A stretch of 64,000 bases of DNA from Streptomyces sp. NBC_00708 (GTDB taxonomy: Bacteria; Actinomycetota; Actinomycetes; Streptomycetales; Streptomycetaceae): NCBI GenBank assembly GCA_036226585.1, contig CP108997.1, positions 434,001-498,000 of the forward strand, in the 5' to 3' direction. This document shows, piece after piece, positions 1 to 10,583 of this stretch. Numbering within the stretch: the stretch's first letter is position 1; each line of letters begins with the position of its first letter. The notes under the pieces are model-generated. The model was given only the letters and a program-made list of their open reading frames with translations, searched no databases and was not told where the DNA came from. Position numbers and translations under genes: made by a program.

Positions 1-1630
<1,630 letters not shown>

Positions 1631-3169
1631 ATGGGGCATGTCGAGCTACCCGAATCCGATATACCGAGGCCCGTGGGACTGGCGGGGGCGCCACGACCAC
1701 GGACCTCGTCCGGCCTTCCGCGCGGCCAGAACCTCGGCCGCCCGCGGCAGGTCCCGGCCGTACGGCGCGAGCGCGGTGCCGGCGCACCGGGCAGCGGCCC
1801 CGGCCTGCTGTCCCTGGTGGTGTGCGTCGAATCCGTCGGCCTGGGGTTACCCGCCTGGCTCGTGCTCCGCGCCGACGGGCAGCCCGGGGCCCCGGCCGGG
1901 GCGCTCGCGGCCACCCTGGTGTGGTGCGGGGTCCGGGCCGCGCGGGGGCGGTACGCGTTACGTGCGCCGGGCCGCCCGCCGGGGGCGCTGACCACGCCCG
2001 CGGACTGGTTACTGCTCATCGGTGTGCTGGCGGTGCTGTGGACCGTCGTCGACCCGTCCATCGACCCGGCGGCGGCCGTGGTGGCGCTGGTCCCCGGCCT
2101 CCTGACGACGGCGGGCACCTCGTGGGCGCGCCGGCTGTCCTGGTCCGGACGGCGCCGGAGGGCGCGCCGGGTGCTGGTGGTCGGCGAGGCCTCGGGGGTG
2201 GACCGGGCGGTGCGGCTGCTCACCTCGAGGGAGGACCACGGCTATCGCGTGGTGGCGGCCCTGCCCGTCGGCCCGGCGGCGCTGGCCTGCGAGGTCGCGG
2301 TGCCGGGGCGGCTGGCTCCGGCGCCCGCGGACGACGACGCGTCGACGGTGCTGGGGGCGGCCTTCGCCCACGATGCGGACCTGGCGCTGGTGGTCCCGGG
2401 CCCGGGGTTCGCCGAGGAGCGATTACGGCGGCTGTCCTGGGGGCTGCACGACGGAGGGCTCGAACTGTCCGTGCTCTCGCACCTCTCGGAGACGGCGGCC
2501 GACCGCATCCGCCCTTCGACCGCGGCCGGGCTGACCCTGCTGCACATCGTGCCGCCGCTGCGCCGGGGGCTCCAGCCGGCCCTGAAGGCGGCGGTGGACC
2601 GGGCGGGCGCGGCCTGCGGCCTGATCGCCCTGTCCCCGCTGCTGCTGCTGATCGCGGCGGCCGTCCGGCTCACCTCCAAGGGGCCCGTCTTTCACCGGCA
2701 GATCCGCCAGGGCCGGCACAACCACCCGTTCGTCATGTGGAAGTTCCGCACGATGGTGGTGGACGCGGAGCAGCGCAAGGCGCGGCTCGCCGCGGCGAAC
2801 GAGAACGACGGCCCGATGTTCAAGATGCGCCGCGACCCGCGGGTCACCCGGCTGGGCCGTCTGCTGCGCCGCTCGTCGCTGGACGAACTGCCCCAGCTCA
2901 TCAACGTGCTGCTGGGTGACATGTCCCTGGTCGGCCCCCGCCCGCCGCTGCCGGACGAGGTGTCCCGCTACGACGAGCGCGAGCTGCGGCGGCTCGCGGT
3001 GAAACCCGGGCTGACGGGCCTGTGGCAGGTCAGCGGCCGGTCCGACCTCTCCTGGCAGGAGACGGTCTCGCTCGACCTCTGGTACGTCGACAACTGGTCG
3101 GTGGCCACGGACATGGGGCTCATGGCCCGTACGCTGCGCGCCGTCACCGACGGCCGCGGGGCCTACTGA
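1631..3169 (+). CDS. Polyprenyl-phosphate sugar-1-phosphate transferase (exopolysaccharide initiation)
   Basis: Starts the repeat unit by moving a hexose-1-phosphate from a nucleotide sugar to undecaprenyl phosphate at the membrane. The N-terminal half (512 aa in all) has hydrophobic segments and a CoA-binding-like region with VLVVGEASGVDRAVR. The C-terminal third is a bacterial sugar transferase domain: a membrane stretch, PVFHRQIRQGR, MWKFRTM, RLLRRSSLDELPQLINVL and MSLVGPRPPLPDE, followed by VKPGLTGLWQVSGR. The ATG at 1631 is preferred because family similarity begins after it and a GGGGGG tract precedes it; an upstream start at 1439 would add 64 residues with no family features. Four rare TTA leucine codons (73, 110, 127, 265) are present. 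The sugar (glucose, galactose or fucose) cannot be read from the sequence. Confidence 0.9.
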   Translation: MGHVELPESDIPRPVGLAGAPRPRTSSGLPRGQNLGRPRQVPAVRRERGAGAPGSGPGLLSLVVCVESVGLGLPAWLVLRADGQPGAPAGALAATLVWCGVRAARGRYALRAPGRPPGALTTPADWLLLIGVLAVLWTVVDPSIDPAAAVVALVPGLLTTAGTSWARRLSWSGRRRRARRVLVVGEASGVDRAVRLLTSREDHGYRVVAALPVGPAALACEVAVPGRLAPAPADDDASTVLGAAFAHDADLALVVPGPGFAEERLRRLSWGLHDGGLELSVLSHLSETAADRIRPSTAAGLTLLHIVPPLRRGLQPALKAAVDRAGAACGLIALSPLLLLIAAAVRLTSKGPVFHRQIRQGRHNHPFVMWKFRTMVVDAEQRKARLAAANENDGPMFKMRRDPRVTRLGRLLRRSSLDELPQLINVLLGDMSLVGPRPPLPDEVSRYDERELRRLAVKPGLTGLWQVSGRSDLSWQETVSLDLWYVDNWSVATDMGLMARTLRAVTDGRGAY

Positions 3170-3257
3170 GAGCGGGGGACGGATGCGCGCCGGAGGAGAG
3201 GGCCGGGTCGTCCGCCCGTCGTGGACGGCAGCGGGCCACCCGGCCGGGCGGCCGGGG

Positions 3258-4235
3258 TTACGGGGTCCGCTGCCGGAGCCACCAGGTGTACGTCTGCGCG
3301 ATGCCCTCCCGCAGAGGGATGCGCGGTGCGAAGCCGAGGGAGGCCAGCCGGGAGACGTCCAGGAGTTTGCGCGGGGTGCCGTCGGGTTTGCCGGTGTCCC
3401 AGACGATCTGCCCCTGATACGACGTCACCTCTGCCACCAGCTGGGCGAGTTCACGAATGGTGAGGTCCTCGCCGCAGCCGGCGTTGACGGGCGCGTCGTC
3501 GTCGTAGCGCTCCAGCAGGAGCACACAGGCGGCGGCGAGGTCGTCGACGTGCAGGAACTCGCGCCGGGGGTTTCCCGACCCCCAGAGCGTGACGGCCGGT
3601 GCGCCGGATGCGCGGGCCTCGTGGAAGCGGCGGATCAGGGCGGGCAGTACGTGCGAGGTCTCCAGGTCGAAGCTGTCACCGGGTCCGTAGAGATTGGTCG
3701 GCATGGCGCTGATGTAGGAGGCGCCGTACTGGCGCCGGTAGGACTGTGTCTGCACGATGCCGGCGATCTTCGCCAGCGCGTACGCCTCGTTGGTGGGCTC
3801 CAGGGGGCCGGTGAGCAGGGCCTCCTCGGGGATCGGCTGCGGGGCCCGCTTCGGGTAGATGCAGGACGAGCCGAGGAAGAGCAGCCGCTCGGTGCCGGCC
3901 GCGTGCGCGCCGGCGATCACGCTCAGCTGGATGCGCAGGTTGTCCTCGATGAACTGCACGGGATACGTGCTGTTGGCCATGATCCCGCCGACCCGGGCGG
4001 CGGCCAGCACCACGGCGTCCGGGCGTATGTCCCGCAGAAAGGCGCCGGTCCGCTCGGCGTCCCGCAGATCGAGGCGGTCACGGCCGCGCGTGATCACTTC
4101 ATGGCCGTCGGCGGTGAGGCGGCGGGCCACCGCCGACCCCACCAGGCCCCGGTGGCCCGCCACGAACACACGGGCGCCGGGGCGTAACAGGGACGGGACA
4201 CGTTCCCGGGAGGAGCCGGGGAGATCAGTCGTCAT
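3258..4235 (-). CDS. GDP-L-fucose synthase
   Basis: NADPH-dependent epimerase/reductase that converts GDP-4-keto-6-deoxy-mannose to GDP-L-fucose. The extended SDR fold shows FVAGHRGLVGSAV (nucleotide binding), LAAARVGGI, FLGSSCIYPK, NEAYALAKIAG (catalytic Tyr-x-x-x-Lys) and REFLHVDDLA. Length (325 aa) fits the family. It lies divergent to gmd, which makes its substrate, across a 112-bp gap, so the pair supplies one activated sugar. The start is uncertain: ATG at 4235 fits the family length, whereas a GTG at 4283 would add 16 residues; neither has a strong ribosome site. Codon 17 from 4235 is TTA. Its 3' end faces the sugar-phosphotransferase gene. Confidence 0.92.
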   Translation of the reverse strand: MTTDLPGSSRERVPSLLRPGARVFVAGHRGLVGSAVARRLTADGHEVITRGRDRLDLRDAERTGAFLRDIRPDAVVLAAARVGGIMANSTYPVQFIEDNLRIQLSVIAGAHAAGTERLLFLGSSCIYPKRAPQPIPEEALLTGPLEPTNEAYALAKIAGIVQTQSYRRQYGASYISAMPTNLYGPGDSFDLETSHVLPALIRRFHEARASGAPAVTLWGSGNPRREFLHVDDLAAACVLLLERYDDDAPVNAGCGEDLTIRELAQLVAEVTSYQGQIVWDTGKPDGTPRKLLDVSRLASLGFAPRIPLREGIAQTYTWWLRQRTP

Positions 4236-4347
4236 GCTGACGGATTGTGCCAGCAGCCGGGTGAAACGGTGACGCTTTATCACGAATCACTCATACCTTG
4301 AGATTCCATGACCAACTGCCTTACGGGCGACCGCAGAAGGGGGAAAC

Positions 4348-5361
4348 GTGGCGAAGACCGCGCTCATCACCGGGGTGACCGGACAGGACGGTTCGTACCT
4401 GTCCGAGCTCCTGCTCCAGAAGGGGTACACGGTCCACGGTCTGATCCGCCGTTCGTCGAGCTTCAACACCGAGCGGATCGACCACATCTACCAGGGCCCG
4501 GAGCAGGAGAACCGGTCGTTCGTGTTACACCACGCCGACCTGGCCGACGGCGTCGCGCTGGTGAACCTGCTGCGGGACATCCGGCCCGACGAGGTGTACA
4601 ACCTGGGCGCCCAGTCGCATGTGCGGGTCTCCTTCGACGCGCCGCTGTACACCGGGGACGTCACGGGGCTCGGCACGATCCGGCTGCTCGAAGCGGTACG
4701 GGCCAGTGGCATCGACACCCGGATCTACCAGGCGTCCTCGTCCGAGATGTTCGGCGCCAGCCCGCCCCCGCAGAACGAGCTGACCCCGTTCCACCCGCGC
4801 AGCCCGTACAGCGTCGCCAAGGTCTACTCGTACTGGGCGACGGTCAACTACCGCGAGGCGTACGGGATGTTCGCGGTGAACGGCATCCTGTTCAACCATG
4901 AGTCGCCCCGGCGCGGGGAGACCTTCGTGACCCGGAAGATCACCCGTGGTGTCGCCCGGATCAAGGCCGGGCTGCAGACCCGGCTGCACCTGGGCAACCT
5001 GGACGCGGTGCGCGACTGGGGTTACGCCCCCGAGTACGTGGACGCGATGTGGCGGATGCTCCAGTGCGACACCCCGGACGACTACGTGGTGGCCACCGGT
5101 GAGGGGGTCAGCGTCCGGCAGTTCCTGGAGTACGCCTTCGCGCACGTGGGCCTCGACTGGCACGAGCACGTCCGCTACGACGCGAAGTACGAGCGTCCCA
5201 GCGAGGTCGACGCGCTGATCGGGGACGCCTCGAAGGCCGGGCAGCTGCTGGGCTGGAAACCGGCCGTACGGGCCCGGGAGCTGGCCCGGATCATGGTCGA
5301 CGCCGATGTGCGCCGGCTCGCCGACGAACTCGCCGGGGCCGCCGTGCGGGTGGACCGGTAA
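4348..5361 (+). CDS. gmd: GDP-mannose 4,6-dehydratase
   Basis: Converts GDP-D-mannose to GDP-4-keto-6-deoxy-D-mannose, the precursor of GDP-L-fucose and GDP-rhamnose. The 337-residue extended SDR has [18 protein letters not shown] at the N-terminus, [46 protein letters not shown] (Tyr-x-x-x-Lys) and [16 protein letters not shown], a set that is nearly diagnostic for GMD. GTG start with an AGAAGGGGG ribosome site four to eight bases upstream. Codon 60 (4525-4527) is TTA, so full translation should depend on the bldA tRNA. Together with the divergent fucose synthase it indicates fucose or another 6-deoxyhexose in the polysaccharide. Confidence 0.95.
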   Translation: MAKTALITGVTGQDGSYLSELLLQKGYTVHGLIRRSSSFNTERIDHIYQGPEQENRSFVLHHADLADGVALVNLLRDIRPDEVYNLGAQSHVRVSFDAPLYTGDVTGLGTIRLLEAVRASGIDTRIYQASSSEMFGASPPPQNELTPFHPRSPYSVAKVYSYWATVNYREAYGMFAVNGILFNHESPRRGETFVTRKITRGVARIKAGLQTRLHLGNLDAVRDWGYAPEYVDAMWRMLQCDTPDDYVVATGEGVSVRQFLEYAFAHVGLDWHEHVRYDAKYERPSEVDALIGDASKAGQLLGWKPAVRARELARIMVDADVRRLADELAGAAVRVDR

Positions 5362-5530
5362 CGGACTCCGGCGCGCACCCCCACCCCCACCGGTGACGCG
5401 GTGGGGCAGAACGCGCCGGTACGGGCGGGGCTCCCGGGCTCCGCTTCCTCACCCGCCCCCGGCGGCAGCCGGGCGGGGCAGCAACCGCGGCCCACGGGCC
5501 GCAGCTCGTTCTCACCTTCGGAGCTGAATG

Positions 5531-7777
5531 ATGAAAGCAACCACGGGGCGCCGGCGCGGCGGGAAGCGGGCCACGGCCGCGGCGCTCTGCCTGCTCGCCG
5601 GCGCCCTGGGCGCCGCGGCGGCGGCCGGTCCCCCGGCCGCCGCGCTCACCGCACCCGTCTCGATCACCGCGGACGACCTGTCCACCTGGCAGACCAACGG
5701 CATCGTGTGGTCGATGGCCGCGTCGGCGGACGGTGTGGTGTACGCGGGCGGCACCTTCTCCACCGTACGGCCGCCCGGTGCCGCGGCCGGGACCTCGGAG
5801 AAGCCCGCGGTGAACTTCGCCGCGTTCGACACCGCGACCGGGGCGCCCACCGACTGCTCCCTGTCGTTCACGCTCTCCTCGGGCACCGCGACCGTGCGCT
5901 CGCTCGTCCTCTCCCCGGACGGCGAAACCCTGTACGCGGGCGGCCGGTTCGGGGCGGTGAACGGCGTGGGCGTCAGCAACATCGCGGCGATCGACACCGC
6001 CACCTGCACCCCGCGCCAGGACTTCAAGGTCGCCGTCTCCGCCACCGTGCGGGCGCTCGCGGTCACCGACGACACGGTGTACCTCGGGGGCGACTTCAAG
6101 TCGGTGGCCGGGCAGACCCGCAACTACTTCGCCGCCGTCACCACCGGCGCCGCGCTGAAGCCGTGGACGGCGAACGCGGACGAGGTGGGCCGGGCGGTGG
6201 AGCTCACGCCCGACGGGCGGCACGTGGTGCTCGGCGGTGACTTCTTCACCGTGAACGGCACGTCCTCGCACGCGCTCGCGGTGGTGAACACGACCACCGG
6301 GGCGCTGGACAGGGGCTACCCGGGCTTCATCCCGAACACCTCCACGGTGCAGGACCTGACCAGCGACGCCAAGCAGTTCTACACCGCCAACGAGGGCACC
6401 GGAGGCGGGGTGTTCGACGGGCGGATCGCCCTCGATCTCACCACCCTCAACCAGGTCTGGCGCGACACCTGCCTGGGCGCCACCCAGGCCATTCTCGTGC
6501 ACAACGGTGTGCTCTACAGCGGCAGTCACGCACACGACTGCGCCTCCATGGGCGAGTTCCCCGACCAGCCGCGCAAGCATCTGCTGGCCCAGTCGGTGGA
6601 CGACCCGAAGCTGCTGCCGTGGTTCCCGGACACCAACGACGGGATCGGGGAGCCGGTCGGCCCGCGCGTGATGGCGCAGACCGACAAGGGCGGCCGCCAC
6701 TACCTCTGGGTGGGCGGCGAGTTCACCACGGTCAACAGCAAGGCGCAGCAGGGCCTCACCCGGTTCGCCGACGGCCCCGACACCGGGGCGCCCTGGGTGC
6801 CGAACGTCAGTGTGTCCACGGTCGCCCCGAACAAGGTGGACGTGAACTGGCAGACGAGCTTCGACACGGACGACGGGACGCTCACGTACCGGATCTACAA
6901 GGACGGGGCGAGTACCCCCGTCCACACGACGACGGGCTACTCCGTGTTCTGGGACCGTCCGCAGCTGCGGTGGACGGACACCGACGTCGCGCCCGGTGAG
7001 ACGCACACGTACCGGATCACCGCGAGCGACGGCACCAACACCAGCGCCAAGTCGCCGGCCGTGAGCGCGACCGTGGCGGCGGGGGCCGAGAGCTATCCCG
7101 CCAGGGTGCTCTCCGACGGGGCGAGCCTGTACTGGCGCTACGACGAGGGCACGTCCACCTTCGCCGCCGACACGGGGGCCGGGCTCGACAACGGCTTCCT
7201 GCGCAACACACCCTCGTACCGGCAGACCCCGGCGGCAGTGTCCGGGCCCTCGACCGCCATCGGGTTCAACGGCTCCACGCAGTACGCGTACAGCAACCGG
7301 GGCCGGTCCGACACCACGAGGTTCTCCGTGGAGACCTGGATCAGGACGACGACGACCAGGGGAGGGAAGATCATCGGCTTCGGCAGCAACACCCTGGAGC
7401 TGAGCGGCAAGTACGACAAGCATGTGTACATGCTCAACAACGGCCGTCTGACGTTCGGCACCTCCAACAACGGTGGCCAGACCGTCAGCACCACCGGGGC
7501 CTACAACGACGGTGCCTGGCACCATGTCGTCGCCACCCAGGGGACCGGGGGCATGGCCCTGTACGTGGACGGGCAACTGCGCGCGGCGAACCCGCTCTAC
7601 ACCAAGAACCAGAGCTACACCGGCTACTGGCGGGTGGGCGGGGACAACCTCGCGTCCTGGCCGAACCGTCCGACGAGCAACTTCTTCGCCGGCCAGATCG
7701 ACGAGACCGCCGTGTACCCGACCGCGCTGACCGCCGCCCAGGTCAGCGCCCACTACGCGCTGAGGAACAGCGGATGA
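5531..7777 (+). CDS. Secreted repeat / fibronectin III / LamG-domain protein
   Basis: Predicted exported protein of about 748 aa. A signal peptide (Arg/Lys-rich start, then LCLLAGALGAAAAAG and an AAA-type cleavage region) precedes residues 45-420, which carry recurring YAGGTF, YAGGRF, YLGGDF and VLGGDF strands like a beta-propeller of delta-60-type repeats. Residues about 420-520 look like a fibronectin type III module (TYRIYKDG, TYRITASDG). The last about 230 residues are a LamG/concanavalin fold (AIGFNGSTQYAYS, FSVETWIRT, WHHVVATQ, ALYVDGQL, GQIDETAVY), which often binds carbohydrate. A GGAG site favours the second of two adjacent ATGs (5528, 5531). The stop overlaps the lipoprotein start. 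I infer a surface role linked to the polysaccharide; no catalytic motif was seen. Confidence 0.75.
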   Translation: MKATTGRRRGGKRATAAALCLLAGALGAAAAAGPPAAALTAPVSITADDLSTWQTNGIVWSMAASADGVVYAGGTFSTVRPPGAAAGTSEKPAVNFAAFDTATGAPTDCSLSFTLSSGTATVRSLVLSPDGETLYAGGRFGAVNGVGVSNIAAIDTATCTPRQDFKVAVSATVRALAVTDDTVYLGGDFKSVAGQTRNYFAAVTTGAALKPWTANADEVGRAVELTPDGRHVVLGGDFFTVNGTSSHALAVVNTTTGALDRGYPGFIPNTSTVQDLTSDAKQFYTANEGTGGGVFDGRIALDLTTLNQVWRDTCLGATQAILVHNGVLYSGSHAHDCASMGEFPDQPRKHLLAQSVDDPKLLPWFPDTNDGIGEPVGPRVMAQTDKGGRHYLWVGGEFTTVNSKAQQGLTRFADGPDTGAPWVPNVSVSTVAPNKVDVNWQTSFDTDDGTLTYRIYKDGASTPVHTTTGYSVFWDRPQLRWTDTDVAPGETHTYRITASDGTNTSAKSPAVSATVAAGAESYPARVLSDGASLYWRYDEGTSTFAADTGAGLDNGFLRNTPSYRQTPAAVSGPSTAIGFNGSTQYAYSNRGRSDTTRFSVETWIRTTTTRGGKIIGFGSNTLELSGKYDKHVYMLNNGRLTFGTSNNGGQTVSTTGAYNDGAWHHVVATQGTGGMALYVDGQLRAANPLYTKNQSYTGYWRVGGDNLASWPNRPTSNFFAGQIDETAVYPTALTAAQVSAHYALRNSG

Positions 7778-8484
7778 GGAACGCTTTCCTGGCCGGCGCC
7801 GCCGTCGTTCTCGCGACGGCGGCGCTGGCCGCCTGCGGCTCGTCCTCGGAGGGCGGGGACGGGCCGCGGGCGGCCGGCCCCGCGGCTGCCGGCAGCGCGG
7901 TCCCGTCCGGGCCCGCGGCCGGGGCGGAGGCGGACCCCCAGGGCTCCGCGCCCGCCGGTCCCCACGCCGCCCGCAGCAGCGAGCCGCCCAAGATCCCCGC
8001 CGACCGGCTGAAGCCCGCCACCGGCACGTTCAGCAAGAAGCAGAAGGAGTTTCTGACCGACCGGGTGCCCGTGGGCATGGACCCGGCGGCGGTGCTCCAG
8101 ACGGGGCAGGAGACCTGCGACCGGCTGACCTATCTCGTCAAGGTCGACCGGGACACGGCGGTCGGTGCCGTCGTCGCCGGTGAGATCACCGGCGCCGGAC
8201 CCGCCGTCGCCCATCTGTGCACCCGGCACAAGGACGTGGTGGAGCGCGCCTCGCACGGGTACGCCGACGGGGTGCACCGGGGCAGGGCGCTGCGGCCCGG
8301 CCGCTACCGGGACGTCTCCCCCACCCCGAACTGCGTCTGGGAGGTGACCGGGCCCGGCGGCAAGGTTGTGGCCTCGGGCTCCTCCGGCGACGGGAAACGG
8401 ACCGCGCTCACGATTCCGGAGGCGGCCGTCGCCTTCACCTCCACAGGCTGCTACGCCTGGCTGCCCGAAGGGGACAACGGATGA
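7774..8484 (+). CDS. Small lipoprotein of the exopolysaccharide locus
   Basis: A 236-residue predicted lipoprotein: hydrophobic start followed by the lipobox LAAC at about residues 18-21, then a Ser/Gly/Ala/Pro-rich linker to about residue 75. The globular part has two Cys in the C-terminal half (HLCTRH and PNCVWEV) plus STGCYAW near the end. RPGRYRDVSPTPNCVWEV resembles small extracellular beta-sandwich domains seen in actinobacterial lipoproteins, but I cannot name a family with confidence. It starts inside the stop of the LamG protein (ATGA) and ends inside the start of the glycosyltransferase (ATGA), so the three genes should be one coupled operon. Function unknown; an extracytoplasmic role in polysaccharide assembly is inferred from context only. 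Confidence 0.65.
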   Translation: MRNAFLAGAAVVLATAALAACGSSSEGGDGPRAAGPAAAGSAVPSGPAAGAEADPQGSAPAGPHAARSSEPPKIPADRLKPATGTFSKKQKEFLTDRVPVGMDPAAVLQTGQETCDRLTYLVKVDRDTAVGAVVAGEITGAGPAVAHLCTRHKDVVERASHGYADGVHRGRALRPGRYRDVSPTPNCVWEVTGPGGKVVASGSSGDGKRTALTIPEAAVAFTSTGCYAWLPEGDNG

Positions 8485-9308
8485 GGAAACTGCCGATAGC
8501 CGTGGCCATCCCCACGAAGAACGAAGGGCTCAACATCGCGGAAGCCGTGCGGTCGGTCATCGACCACTTCGAGGCGGTCGTCGTCGTCGACTCGCACAGC
8601 TCCGACGAGACGGCGAAGATCGCCGAGGAGTGCGGCGCCGAGGTCGTCCCGTACACCTGGGACGGCGGGCACCCGCGCAAGAAGCAGTGGTGCCTGGACC
8701 ACGTCCGCACCGATCTGGACTGGATCCTGCTGCTCGACGGGGACGAGCGGCTGAGCCCCGGGCTGCTGGGCGAGCTGCGGCAGATCTTCGCCGATCCGGC
8801 GGCGCCGAAGCCCGCGGCGTACGACATCCCGCTCGGCTACTGGTTCTCCGGGAAGCGGCTGCGGCACGGCTACACCATCCGCAAACGCTCCCTGACCGAC
8901 CGGACCCGCTGCCACTACCCGGAGGTGGGCGACCTGGACGCCCCGGGCATCGGCGAGGTGGAGGGGCACTACCAGCCGGTCGCACCGAGCACGGCGGCGC
9001 TGCGCCACCCCATCGAGCACCAGGACCTGGACCCGGTGTCCGCCTGGTTCGAGCGGCACAACCGGTACGCGGACTGGGAGGCGTGGCTGAACCACCACCC
9101 GGAGGTCAAGGAGCAGGTGCGCCGGGCCAAGTCGCGGCAGGGGCAGCTGTTCCACAAGGCGCCGTTCAAACCGCTGGTGTCGTTCCTCTACATGTACGTC
9201 TACCGGCGGGGCTTCCTCGACGGGCGCGCCGGGTTCGACTTCGCCCTGGCGATGAGCTTCTACCGGTGGCAGATCGCCCTCAAGTCGCGTGAGAAGCCGG
9301 CTTCTTGA
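8481..9308 (+). CDS. Family 2 glycosyltransferase
   Basis: Inverting GT-A glycosyltransferase, cytoplasmic or membrane-associated. The 275-residue protein opens with VAIPTKNEGLNIAEAV, followed by VVVDSHSSDETAKIA (nucleotide-sugar binding), WILLLDGDERLSP (DxD-like metal site) and the C-terminal FLYMYVYRRGFLDGRAGF typical of the WaaE/KdtX-like branch of GT2. The true start is the ATG at 8481 overlapping the lipoprotein stop; longer open frames upstream have no family features. It probably adds one sugar of the repeat unit; donor and acceptor cannot be read. The 3' end overlaps that of the convergent next gene by 29 bp. Confidence 0.88.
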   Translation: MRKLPIAVAIPTKNEGLNIAEAVRSVIDHFEAVVVVDSHSSDETAKIAEECGAEVVPYTWDGGHPRKKQWCLDHVRTDLDWILLLDGDERLSPGLLGELRQIFADPAAPKPAAYDIPLGYWFSGKRLRHGYTIRKRSLTDRTRCHYPEVGDLDAPGIGEVEGHYQPVAPSTAALRHPIEHQDLDPVSAWFERHNRYADWEAWLNHHPEVKEQVRRAKSRQGQLFHKAPFKPLVSFLYMYVYRRGFLDGRAGFDFALAMSFYRWQIALKSREKPAS

Positions 9309-10470
9309 GGCCTTCGCTCCTCCGGCGGACCACGTCCTCGTAGGTCTGCCGGAGGGTACGGGTGACGACCTCGATGGTGAAGTGCTCGTTCACCAGCTCC
9401 CAGGCGGCCTTTCCCGCCTGCGCGTTGGCGTCCGGCTCCAGCAGCTCCAGGACGGCCCGCGCGACCTTGTCCGCGTTGGCCGCGTCCTCGCCGACCCGGC
9501 TGTCGATGACCCGGCCCGCCCCGGCGCGTGCCACATCGGGCCCGAGGCCGCAGGTACGGGTGATGACGGCCGGGGTGCCGACGGACATCGCTTCGAGGAC
9601 CGAGACGCCCAGGGGTTCCTCGATCGACGGCAGGACGTACACATCGGCCTCGCGCCCGGCCGCCAGCACCTCCTCGTGCCCGAGCGGCCCGACGTGGTCG
9701 AGCGAGGCCGTCACCCCGAGGGCGCGGGCGAGTTCGAGGGTGCCGGGCAGGGCGCCGGTGTCGGGTCCCGCGAGCACGAACCGGGCGTCGGGGTGCTCGG
9801 CCAGGACGGCGGGCATGGCGGCCACGAAGTCCTCCGGGCGCTTGCGCGCCTGGAGGCGGGCGAGGAACAGCACGGTCGGCGGGCGGCCGGGCTCACGGGC
9901 GGGCTTGAACGGCTGCGGGCGCACGCCGTTGACCAGACGCACGGTCCGGGTGAGGGGCACGGGGGCGGCGACGGCGTTGACGTCGACGCGCTCGGCCTCG
10001 GTGAGGTGGAGCACCGCGTCGGCGCCGCGCAGCACCCTGCGTACACCCAGCAGGTCGGTCAGCTGGGCGACCCGCTTCTCGGTCGGGTCGACCATGCCGT
10101 GGGTCTGCACGACCAGGGGTGTGCCGGAGGCCAGAGCGAGCAGGGCGGCGGGCAGGGTGACCAGGTCGCGCATCAGATGGACGTGGACGAGGTCGGCGCC
10201 GCGCATCATCCGGCGCGCGGTCCTGAGCAGGGCGCCGGAGGTGATCCCGCTGACCTCGAACATCGGCAGGACGTGGCGGGCCTGGAAGAGATGGACGGGC
10301 ACGCCCTCCACCTCGCGCGGCAGCGGGCCGTCGAAGCCGTCGCCGAGCGCCATGATCCTGGCGTCGTCGCCCCCGGCCCGCTGGACCTTGGAGAGGTTCA
10401 GGGCCACCCGGGTCGGACCGCCGAAGGCATGGTCCGGGGTGTGCAGCGTGACGATGTGCAGGATCTTCAC
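9280..10470 (-). CDS. Family 4 (GT-B) glycosyltransferase
   Basis: Retaining glycosyltransferase of 396 aa. The N-terminal domain has ILHIVTLHTPDHAFGGPTR and DLVHVHLMRDLVTLPAAL. The C-terminal domain has VLFLARLQARKRPEDFV, FVLAGPDTGALPGT and YVLPSIEEPLGVSVLEAMS, the E-x7-E nucleotide-sugar motif of GT4 enzymes. GTG start at 10470 with a GAGGGGGA ribosome site five bases upstream. It faces the GT2 gene, with their 3' ends overlapping by 29 bp. Likely adds a repeat-unit sugar; specificity unknown. Confidence 0.88.
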   Translation of the reverse strand: MKILHIVTLHTPDHAFGGPTRVALNLSKVQRAGGDDARIMALGDGFDGPLPREVEGVPVHLFQARHVLPMFEVSGITSGALLRTARRMMRGADLVHVHLMRDLVTLPAALLALASGTPLVVQTHGMVDPTEKRVAQLTDLLGVRRVLRGADAVLHLTEAERVDVNAVAAPVPLTRTVRLVNGVRPQPFKPAREPGRPPTVLFLARLQARKRPEDFVAAMPAVLAEHPDARFVLAGPDTGALPGTLELARALGVTASLDHVGPLGHEEVLAAGREADVYVLPSIEEPLGVSVLEAMSVGTPAVITRTCGLGPDVARAGAGRVIDSRVGEDAANADKVARAVLELLEPDANAQAGKAAWELVNEHFTIEVVTRTLRQTYEDVVRRRSEGLKKPASHAT

Positions 10471-10583
10471 CGGGGTCCCCCTCGCCCTCGTCCGGCTCTG
10501 CCCAGACTAGTCGTCACATCTCCTCACGTGTGGTGATTCGTTAATGTGTAGCTACACAACCACGCTTGAAGGACGGGGAGTTG

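Noticed and set aside
5291..7753. 820-codon minus-strand frame
   Set aside because: Antisense of the secreted LamG protein; no recognisable domain.
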